Source: Phylloscopus collybita
Taxonomy: Eukaryota > Chordata > Aves > Passeriformes > Phylloscopidae
Assembly: GCA_027886175.1 (NCBI GenBank)
Contig: JAJNNQ010000078.1
Coordinates: 2,914,001 to 2,978,000, forward strand
DNA: 64,000 nt
Direction of reading: 5' to 3'
Positions within the stretch are counted from its first letter, which is position 1. Every line of letters starts with the position of its first letter. Positions 55,061-64,000 of the stretch are shown one piece after another. Under the pieces are notes generated by a model, which worked only from the letters and a program-made list of their open reading frames with translations, was not told the DNA's origin and made no database searches. Position numbers and translations under genes: made by a program.

Positions 55061-57181
55061 ATACTCACCGTAATATTTGCAAAAAGCTAACTTTGTAATA
55101 TGTATCTATAATAAATTCCTCTTCTTCTAATAAATTCCTCTTCTTCCCTTTTATAAATTGACTTGAGCAATACTTGTTTCCTAATCTCTATTAATTTTGC
55201 TTCTTTGGTACTATATCCTTTTTATACTGTTTTGGATGCAGTTATTTTAGAATCTACAGACATTAATATTTGCTTATTTTTGATTAGCCAAATAGAATAG
55301 AGAATTTTATAAAATTTAGGACTGGTTCAAATTTTATATATACAAGTATTTAATTTGGATGGGTTATAATAGTGAATGTTGACATGGGCATTAAAATAAA
55401 CTCAGTTTACAGTTTTCGGTAGCACTTGTGTCATGATTTTGCCAATGTGTTTGAAAGACAAAAGAGTGAGTGACAGAACAGAGGTCCAGTTCTTAACTTC
55501 TATCCCCACCTGACCAGGCAGGCCTGTGGGGCTGCACCCCACAGCCAGTTTGTGACTCTTCTCGGTGGCAAATACAGTGCTCTGCTTGGTCTTGCCCTCT
55601 TCTCATCACATTCTGTTTGTCTATTTTCAAGCAAAGCATTTTTGGCACTTTTTAAATTGAAGCTGTTCCAGCTCTTCAGGTGTCTCCCATTCAACAGACA
55701 CTAGTAGTCCCCATTCACAAGGATATATATACATGCATAAATATATATGCACATTATTAAAAAGCAGTAGTGTCACTTGATCTTTAAAGTTTTGGAGACC
55801 AGCTGCAGAGCTTCTTTAGAATTTACAATTAACTATTCTTGCCAAACTACCTTTTGAGTAAAACTAAAACAACTGCATCTTCAGCTTTAGCCAGTCAATG
55901 TACTGTGACTCTCCTGCATGATCATTTTATTGAAATTAGAGTGTCATTCTCCTCTCCAGGAAACTACCTCTGACACCATTTACACACTTCCAGTGTTACA
56001 GCACCTTTTGAAAGCCTCCACCTTTTTGTTGTTGGTTTGTTTTGTTTTTTTTTTAACTGCAACTAGGATTGAGGGTCAGGTTAAAAGGAAACTTAAGAGA
56101 AAAATTTACTCAATAACAAAACCAACTTAAACTACAGAGTGTAAAAAAAGAAAAACTATTTTACCATTTTACTTCTTTGTTTTCTACTAGAGTACTACGG
56201 GTGGTTCTTAATTATTTTAATTTCTAGTAATTATTCTGAGGTTAGAAAACCTTACAATACTGAAAGTTTCTGGTGGGCAGATCCTCTGCCCAGCTTGTTC
56301 TTGGGACAGGAAGACAATGAACTCCTGCTGTTCCTGGAGATTTCCCCCACTACCTTAGGAGAACTCAGGAAGACACACACACTATAGGATTTATTTCTAC
56401 TTAAGGCAAAACACTTACCTAACCTGCCATGCATTGACTTGAGAGATTAGAAACTTTAAGAAACCTGATGAAAACTCCCCTTTGACAGCAAACAACATTA
56501 CCAGTCCTATGAGACTGGTCTCATTTATATAAAAAAAAAGGCTGGAAAAGTAAGTAATGGTAGCTTGTGCCTTTAGAAAATGAAAATTCATTTGCATAGC
56601 TGAGTAAGTTCTCAAAAAAAAGAGCTTATACTCCTGTATTACAAAAAGAAATGATAAGTAAAGTACAACAAAACAAAACCAGCATAAAGAAGTCCATTTC
56701 CTTCTAAAAATGGGCAACAGTGCTGAGTAGAACAGAGTCACTTGAAAGCCCATTCTCCTTTTGGCTGTGCAGAAATAGAAGTAGGAAGATCTGACAGACC
56801 GGACTGATTTCTAAGTGTTACGCAGAGAGGTAAAACAGAGAAAGTTCTTTGTCCAAAATTTTTGAATTATTTGAGTCTTCCATTTCATTATTGCTCAGTT
56901 TTGTTTAAAATTCAATTTGATATCACCTGGTTCAGATGTTACAGTTCATTCTTAGGTTCTTTCACAGGTGTCGATCTTTGCTGGCGCTGATCCATGTTTG
57001 CAGTTTTAGTTGCAGGTCACACTGCAGCTTCAGTTGTTTGCAACACCTGAAAAATCATCTTCCTGTTGTGGGGTTAAAGAACTGTTCTTTCCATTTCTGC
57101 AATTGTGATGACACACCTTTTTAACACTCCTTTCTCCTTACTTCATAAACAGCAGTTTCATCATCTAAACATCTCATAGGA
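55061..57181. other. AT-rich unassigned sequence
   Basis: Low-complexity AT stretches (for example TATATATA near 55040-55065 and 55725-55750). No exon, repeat family or ORF that I can support. Confidence 0.4.
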
Positions 57182-57859
57182 TGTTACTTTCAGGTTTTAA
57201 CCTAGGTTGTGTTGGGATCTCTCTAGCCAAACAAAAGACACACTCTTCTTCCTCCAGATTAAACAGTTTTTCTGAATTTACTGATAAATATAAAGACCCA
57301 ATAATTGATTGCCAATTAGATAAACCTTTATTTAAGCAAGAAGTCGAAGCAAGCAGCGCACTGGGAAAGCCAGAGAGCACAAGTCTCAGCTCGCGCTCAG
57401 CTCACAGCTTTCAATGTTTTTCCCATAGCTTCTCATTTTTTATAACCTTTAGGTTTACACACTCCTCTTGGTCCCTCCCCAGTGCATGTTTTCCCATATT
57501 TGGTCATAGTTGAGTCTTCTAACTCCAGGAGTCTGGGATTTTCTGCCCTCTCACAGTGGTTGGTGGATGAAGTCTCTCCTCTTCCTCACAGCAGGTCCCT
57601 GCGGACTTCCCACTGTGGTCATGAGTTTCACCATATCCCCCATTTCCTCCCTTTTTTCATGTCTTGTGATACAAAGTTACATTACATTATCCTGCACCAA
57701 GGCTGGACTCTTTCTAACTTCTCTATTTCTGCAGTTTCTGCAACTAGCTATTATTGCTTAATAGCTCCTACATATTTGCAATTTCTGCAGTTTGCTTAAT
57801 AGCTCCCATATATTTATAATTAACACAAATTACCTAAATCATTAATATCATCTATAACA
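57182..57859 (-). mobile_element. 3' LTR of gamma-type provirus 2
   Basis: 678 bases with TGTTA...TAACA ends. On the minus strand a TATA-like GGTTATAAAAAA and an AATAAA near 57330 are in the proper order. Confidence 0.8.
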
Positions 57860-57876
57860 GTCCCCCCTTAATCAAT
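57860..57876 (-). other. Polypurine tract of provirus 2
   Basis: Minus-strand TTAAGGGGGGAC immediately before the LTR start. Confidence 0.75.
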
Positions 57877-58229
57877 TAATTGATTAATTAATTGATTGAT
57901 TCATTTGTGTTAATTCACTAATCTATTAATTTTTGTGATCACATATAAGCTTTGTTAATACTCTACTGTATGCTAAGCAATTATACTGGTTGTTAATTAC
58001 AGCTCTGGCTTAAAGCTTATCCTTATAAGTAGCCCAAGGTTGTTTTCTGCCTTCATCGCACATCTACTCTTTGTTTATGCTCTTCTTAATTCCATTTTTA
58101 CCTGGGTCTCAAATTTGATCAACGTCTCAATAGCCATACATCCTCATGTGTTTTCCTCCTTTAACCTCATTATTTTAGATACTTTAGATGTTTTCCCATA
58201 ATGACTGAAGTCTCCAGTGGCTGTCTCAG

Positions 58230-59400
58230 GATCAATTGGCATTGCTGCAGTCTGCATACTTTGGACTACATAGTGAATTAGTCAGACAAAACACGGTATC
58301 AAACAAGGTAGAAACAAGAGCCCAGTAATTGAACACAATATTATAAACATAACCTTTTTCCACCAGGCCCCCCCCAAATATTTGTTCCCACCATGTGGCC
58401 TCTAAGATAGAATTCCATTTTTGAACTGGCACATGTGTTACTTTTTTAATTTCTGTAGCAAGATTTTTATGGCTTTTCCATGATCATCAATTTCTGTACA
58501 ACATTCAGATCCATTAAACCTCCCACAGACTCCTCCTTCTGCTAACAAGTAATCCTGGGCAACCCAGTTTTGATACACAAATGCTTACATCTGTGAATGC
58601 TGCTCCACTAACATTTCAGGGGTGTCTGGTGTGTGATTTGAGACTATTTCCACTACAGCCTGAAGCCTTATCAACTAGTTCAGTAAGTAAATCAGGGGTT
58701 TATAACCCCAAGTCCCATCTTGTGCCCATGTTGCTGCCATAATATGCGATTATTTGTTCTACAGGCCATTCATCTTCTCCCCATTTCTGGTTACCTCCAG
58801 CATTTGGAAGCCATATTTTTAGTTCTCTCTTTTCTCTGTTTAAGATCTCATATAAAGGTGCCCCCAGTAAATTATTCTCAGACCTTGGTAACACAAAGAA
58901 GGAGGGCCTTATTATTCCTAAGGTGCACGACCCTTTCCACTTACGAGGTAGTTCACTATAGGCTCTCTTACCACAGATCCAATAGATGCTGTTTGGTATT
59001 TCCCAATTATTGTTTGTATTCCCAGGATCATTCCAACAGGTTCTCAGGCTCTCCAGGGATTGGTAAGGAGTTGCTCCAAAATTGTTATGCCAGCACAATT
59101 TAGTCTGTTCATTCCATTTACAGTTGGGCTGTCTGTTTAAACTCCAAAATCCAGCTGGATGGATTGGGTGCTGGGTTATCTTATTGTTGTCTGAATTGAC
59201 CACCAAGGTAGTTGTACACAGTGTGTACCCAATGACTTGGGTGAATTTTTTTCCCTCTCTACTAATACAATATGTCCCAATTATTTGTTTGTTCAACACC
59301 CATCCTTCAGGTCGCTTTTTTGTCCTTTTTGTTTCCATACAGTTCCATCTTAACAATTGCTCTGGAGCAAGCTCTCACCCACCCATGGCCATTTATCAGC
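58230..59400 (-). pseudogene. env of provirus 2, degraded
   Basis: A SU C-terminal part (58700-59356) holds a KWGEDEWPVEQII block related to provirus 1, and a short TM piece lies at 58232-58432. Frame shifts and stops separate them. N-terminal SU is hard to follow beyond 59400. Confidence 0.7.
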
Positions 59401-59981
59401 TGATTTAAGTCCTCCACAGACCCAACAGTCAGATACTCTTAATTCAGTGGCCATCTCCTGCATCAAATCTACAAAGAGGCTTTTAAGCAAATCCCAATTT
59501 CTTTCTTGCTGACTTGATCTGCCTAATACTTTTGACTTACCTCTAGTTCCGGTTTCTTGAGCTATATTAAGCTATATCTTCTCAGCAGCAAGGAAACTCT
59601 TCAGGGGTGCCTGGGAGTGACTGCCGTTTTAAATGTCTTCTCTCATACTTATCCTACTTTTTATGTTTCACTTGTTCTGCCCAGCAAGGGACTTGGGAGC
59701 ATTTTCAGCACTCTATTATTATTATTTCAGCTCGGCTATCCAGTTGACCTCTTACCCCATTTACAACTAATTGCCACCACTCAGAAGATCTCTCTTCAAG
59801 TCTCTCTATTTGCACAGCCAGGTATAATGTATATTTTCTTATCTCTAGCTCCTCTCTTCCACAGGGAGGGCACAGCCCCTTAGGACAATATCCTGCCTTA
59901 CAGTGAGTCCACCACTTTTCTTACAATATTTACACTTATAGCAAACAAAAGGGTAGCAGTTACAGTTAGGATTAATGCAGC

Positions 59982-60860
59982 CTACTTTATGTGTATCATC
60001 CATGTGTCCTGTGCCTCAGGTTTCTGTTGAATGGTCCACTTCAGTTCTGTGGGCCCTGGAACCACCTCCCAGTCAGAATTCCTTTCGAGTGTAGGCACGG
60101 TGGTCTTCTTAACCCTGGTAGCATGAATCCAGCCTCTCTCAGCGGTCCTCACGGACATATCAGTGGTTAGGAGAACCACATATGAACCATCCCACCTAAG
60201 GAATAAGAGAAGCTTCCTTCCAGGTTTTAATTAAAACATAATCTCCAGGTTTTATATCATGTATGGGGAATCCTTATGGGGTTCTTTGAGAGACCAAACC
60301 TCTGGTTCTTAATTCAGTCAAGTGTTTTCCTAGCTCTACCATATATGGTCTTACCTGGCTGTCCTCTAGATATGAGTGTTCTACTGGCATTCCATGCTCA
60401 TATGGCATTCCATATAGCATTTCAAAAGGGGATAATCCAGTCCCTACTCATGACATGGTACGTATATTCAACAAGGCTAAAGGCAAACACTTCAACCATG
60501 ATATTTTAGTTTCTAACATTAATTTAGATAGCTGGTGTTTCAGAGTTTGGTTCATCCTTTCTACTTTCCCAGAGCTTTGGGGATGATGGCGGGGTATGAT
60601 AATCCTAGCAAATCCCCAATGCCGCTGCTAGTTGTTTTATTACCTTTGAAATAAAGTGGGTTCCTTGATCTGAGTCAATTGCATCTATAATTCCATATCT
60701 GGGAATAATGTCCTCAAGTAAATGTTTTACCACTACTTCAGCTGTAGCTCGGGCACTTGAGAAAGCTTCTGTCCATTCTGTCAATTGGTCTACCATTACC
60801 AGCAAGTATTTGTACCTTCCCTCTGGGGGCAATTTGGTAAAATACTTGAACCTTTTCAAA
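59982..60860 (-). pseudogene. Integrase of provirus 2
   Basis: The core keeps RYKYLLVMVDQL, IDSDQGTHF and the C-terminal DNA-binding end near 60000-60180. Broken into several frames around 60230-60600. Confidence 0.75.
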
Positions 60861-60871
60861 GGGTCAGCCAG

Positions 60872-61580
60872 CTAACAGACAACCTCCAAGAGGTGCTGGT
60901 TTGCTTCCTGTTCTGCTAATCCGCTGACACACCCCATAACCTCTTGTTTTGTTATCTCATATATTCCTTTACATCCAAAAAATCTGTAAGAATGTTCCCC
61001 CATAGCTATTGGACCCCAGTGGGTTTGTTGATGTAATCTCTTAACTATTTTTCTAGCATACACTTTAGGAACCAACTCCCTTCCTTCTGACAAGATCCAT
61101 TTACCATTTTCTTGTTTTGCACCTGCCTCTTTAAATTTCACAACTTCTTCTGGTGTGGGTTGTGGTGGATACTCTAACTCATTTCCTCTTCCCAAACTAT
61201 TTTCTTGAAACACCATCAAGGCAGCCCTTTTTGCTTCTGCATCTGCTAAATTATTCTCTCTTACCCGAAACTGTAATCCAGACTGGTGTCCTTTTATATG
61301 TACTACTGCAATCGCCTTGGGACCCCTGATTGCCTGTAGTACTTGTCTTATACTTTCCTCATGCACTAACCCTTTCCCTCTTGTAGAAATCAGTCCTCTC
61401 TCTTCCTAAATCTTTCCAAATGTGTGTATTACTCCAAAAGCATATTTAGAATCTGTAAAAATAGTCCCTTTCTTCCCTGTCAATATTTTTAATGGTGTCA
61501 ATACTGCATATAATTCACATGCCTGTGCTGACCATCCTGGACTCAAAGGCCCAGCCTCTATACCCTTCCTGTGTTTCTAT
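60872..61580 (-). pseudogene. RNase H and integrase N-terminus of provirus 2
   Basis: Contains VVHIKGHQ and LADAEAKRAA (RNase H end) and the HHCC start of integrase (HQQTHWG). Frame breaks at both ends. Confidence 0.75.
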
Positions 61581-62810
61581 CTACCACTGCATATCACGAC
61601 TTTCTCTTTCCATCCACTGTTCTAGATGATCCATCAACAAACACTTCTCACTCTCATCTAACTCTTGTTCTTCCAAATCTGGCCTGATTTTTGTCAGTAA
61701 TTCAACCAATTCTATGCAATCATGGTTACTTCCCTCTAAACTCTCTCCAAACAGAAACTGAGCTGGATTGTGGGCTGTAATAGTTTTTAACTCTAAGTTC
61801 CCTGAATGTATGAGAATGGCCTCATACTTCAACAACCTGGTATCTGTTAAACCACTTTTCTGCCTTTTGCTGCAAAATCCCTCTCACATCATGAGGGGTA
61901 TATACTACAATTGATGCCCCAAAAGTTACCTTGCGAACCTCTTCTAGCAACAAAGCAACTGCAACTACGGCCTGCAAACAAGATGGCCAACCATGACTCA
62001 GAGGATCTAATAGTTTAGAGAAGTATCCTACGGGCTTCTTTCTCCCTGCCCAATCTTGTGTGTGTACTCCATGGGCAGCTTGTTCTCCTGTACTTACAAA
62101 AAGCTGAAAGGGCCTGTTAATGTCTGGTAAACTTAAAACTGAGGCCATCCATGAGTGCTTCTTTGAGTTCTTTAAATTTTCCTTCATCTTGTTCTGACCA
62201 CTTAACTCAGTCAGTAGTTAATTTTTCATACAAAAATTTAACTTTCTCACTATACTTTTCTATCCATTGTCAGCAGTAACCCAATTGCCCTAAAAATTGT
62301 CTCACCTCTCATTTTGTTTTCAGTGGAGGCAGTGCTAAAATCTGCTCTACCCGGTCTGGGTCTAATTGCTTTACTCTTAGTTATTCAATGTCCCAGAGAT
62401 TTCACCTCTGACTCAGGAAACTGTAATTTAGATTTAGAAACCTTCAATCTCTTTTCCCCTAAAAAGTTTAATAGTCTGATTGAATCTTGCCATACTAATT
62501 CTTCTGATGGCCCTGCAATCAGTAAGTCATCTACATACTGCAATAATTTTACTGTCTCTGTTAGTTCAAATTCCATTAACAGTTTTTATAGAGCTTGGCC
62601 AAATAAATTGGGAGAATCAGCAAATCCGAGGGTAAAACCATCCATCTCAATTGTTGTTTTCTCCTTGTATCCAGATCCTCCCATTGGAAGGCAAAGAGAT
62701 CTCGACTGCCTTCATCTAAAGGACAAGCCCAAAAGGCATCCTTTAAATCTAGCACTGTATACTAAGTGTGATTTGGGAAGATTTGATTTAATATTGTATA
62801 CGGATTAGCG
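61581..62810 (-). pseudogene. Reverse transcriptase of provirus 2
   Basis: Unlike provirus 1 it keeps the active-site box in LLQYVDDLLIAG (about 62530). Thumb and connection parts follow in two further frames. Split by frame shifts near 62190 and 61830. Confidence 0.8.
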
Positions 62811-63138
62811 GTTATGGGAAAACAAGTACGAGTCCTGGCATTTACCGCCCTCAAATCCTGTACCAAGCGATATGTCCCATCGCTTTTACGGACAGGTAAG
62901 ATCGGAGTGTTGTGGGAACATACAAGTTTCTATGGAAATAGGGTATTGTTTTATCCTAATTGGAATCTCTGGTTGCTGTATCTCAATTTTTATGGGTTCC
63001 ATGCTCAATTTCCCAATTTCTCCTTCAGTATACCAAACCCTAGGATTAATTTCAGCCTCATCCTATTGAGTTAACGGACAAAGGCTGACTTTGATTTCTT
63101 TATCTTTTATGATTAAATTTATTCCCAGTGTTACAATC
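62811..63138 (-). pseudogene. RT N-terminus of provirus 2
   Basis: Decayed fingers region between YVDD and the nested LTR, with Tyr/Leu-rich remnants in more than one frame. Confidence 0.45.
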
Positions 63139-63811
63139 TGTCTTGGGTTATGGAATCAAAAATGTGTATTCTATTTCATCTGTTGAAAACAGTTGGGGAG
63201 ATGTTTTTTTTTATCTCTTGTAACTCTGAGGGGGGGGCGAATGCCTTCTGATAATGGGCCATTAACACATCCCCAAGTAGTCATCCCCAAAGTATACCCC
63301 CCCAAAGCATACCTCCCCAAAGCATACCTCCCTTTGTGAGATGCTCCACCCAGTGGGGGGAGCCAACCATTCCTACCTGGATAAAAACTGAGATGTAGAA
63401 ACGTGAGGGATCTGGCTTCACCAGATTCCCGGAAGAAGACCGGACCCTTCCTACCATCACTGGACCCTTTTCTACAGGATCATCTCTACTCCAACAGAAC
63501 TCTGCCACTCCTGGAGGACTTACTGTGGACTGCTTCCAACAGCCTGACCAACAGGGTGTCAGGTTGTAGCCCTGACTCTGTCAGGGTTTTCCAGGATTGT
63601 TGCTTGTTTGCTTGTTTGTTTGTTTTTGTTTTCCACTACATTTGTCTTGTTAATATTCCTAGTAAAGAATTGTTATTCTTATTCCCAAATCTTTGCCTGA
63701 AAGCCCTTAATTGCAAAATTATAATTTGGAGGGAGTGAGGGGTTTACATTCTCCATTCCAAGGGAAACTGCAGCTTTCCCTGGCAGATACCTGTCTTTCC
63801 AAACCAAGACA
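63139..63811. mobile_element. Nested solo LTR (family B) in provirus 2
   Basis: Perfect inverted ends TGTCTTGG...CCAAGACA and a five-base target duplication CAATC (63134-63138 and 63812-63816). Related fragments lie at 770-841, 13735-13856 and 35093-35595. Contains an ATACCTCCCCAAAGC-type tandem stretch near 63290-63330. Confidence 0.9.
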
Positions 63812-63816
63812 CAATC

Positions 63817-64000
63817 AAACCTCTTCCCAGTAAGTTATAATCTGCTTTTTCTACCAAAAACAAACTTCCCAGATCATACTTATTGTCTGATTCTATCATT
63901 ACATCCTTTATAATGGGCACTCGAAAGGGTTCTCCCTTAGCTCCTACAACTAACAAGGTTTCCTTACATTTAAAACACCCTTTTGGAAGTTTCTGGACTG
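63817..64000 (-). pseudogene. Protease end of provirus 2, runs off the window
   Basis: The minus frame carries a GAKGEPFRVPII stretch and an LLGRGLI end, the C-terminal protease signature. The gag and 5' LTR would lie beyond the window. Confidence 0.65.

Overview
This window is vertebrate nuclear DNA, most likely from a songbird. The sequence is intron-rich, with GT-AG splice sites. It holds C2H2 zinc-finger genes, avian-type LTR retrotransposons, CR1-like scraps, a PAK-like kinase of a kind I recall as amplified in songbirds, and pieces of an MHC class II beta gene. I see no bacterial operons, CRISPR arrays, tRNAs or rRNAs. Exon models come from reading frames and splice sites only.

1-13.9 kb is an inverted duplication. 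Two C2H2 zinc-finger genes (7 fingers, minus strand; 9 fingers, plus strand) stand head to head on a palindromic CpG island at 8.05-10.14 kb, which probably acts as a shared bidirectional promoter. Retroviral debris fills the left intron. Each arm ends in a solo LTR. A third copy of the promoter arm (37.6-38.5 kb) has no zinc-finger gene attached.

15.1-26.1 kb holds a 16-exon minus-strand gene whose exon phases join into one open frame of about 637 codons: a hydrophobic N-terminus, a PAK-like linker, five coiled-coil exons and a complete PAK-type kinase fold. The catalytic HRD aspartate is replaced by asparagine, so this is a candidate pseudokinase, or a kinase with altered chemistry. Similar minisatellites flank the gene on both sides.

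28.6-29.3 kb carries a broken MHC class II beta exon 2 (269 nt instead of 270) and, 250 bp away and facing the other way, an X1-X2-Y class II promoter module. Next to it, 29.3-35.1 kb is a minus-strand endogenous retrovirus with a Lys-type primer binding site. Its interior is almost stripped of C on the plus strand, as expected from massive G-to-A hypermutation. The mutation polarity flips at the primer binding site: the 5' LTR is edited on the other strand.

38.6-47.5 kb is a near full-length gamma-type provirus (minus strand; LTR pair about 1% divergent, Pro-type PBS, polypurine tract, 5-bp target duplication) with internal deletions and a few stops. 47.5-53.0 kb holds two tandem copies of an unrecognised helical two-exon gene (the first broken, the second open), separated by a retroviral pol fragment and a GGGAA satellite. 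53.1-57.2 kb is LTR-like, G-rich minisatellite and unassigned AT-rich sequence. From 57.2 kb to the window end lies a second, more decayed minus-strand gamma-type provirus, with a solo LTR nested between its protease and RT regions.
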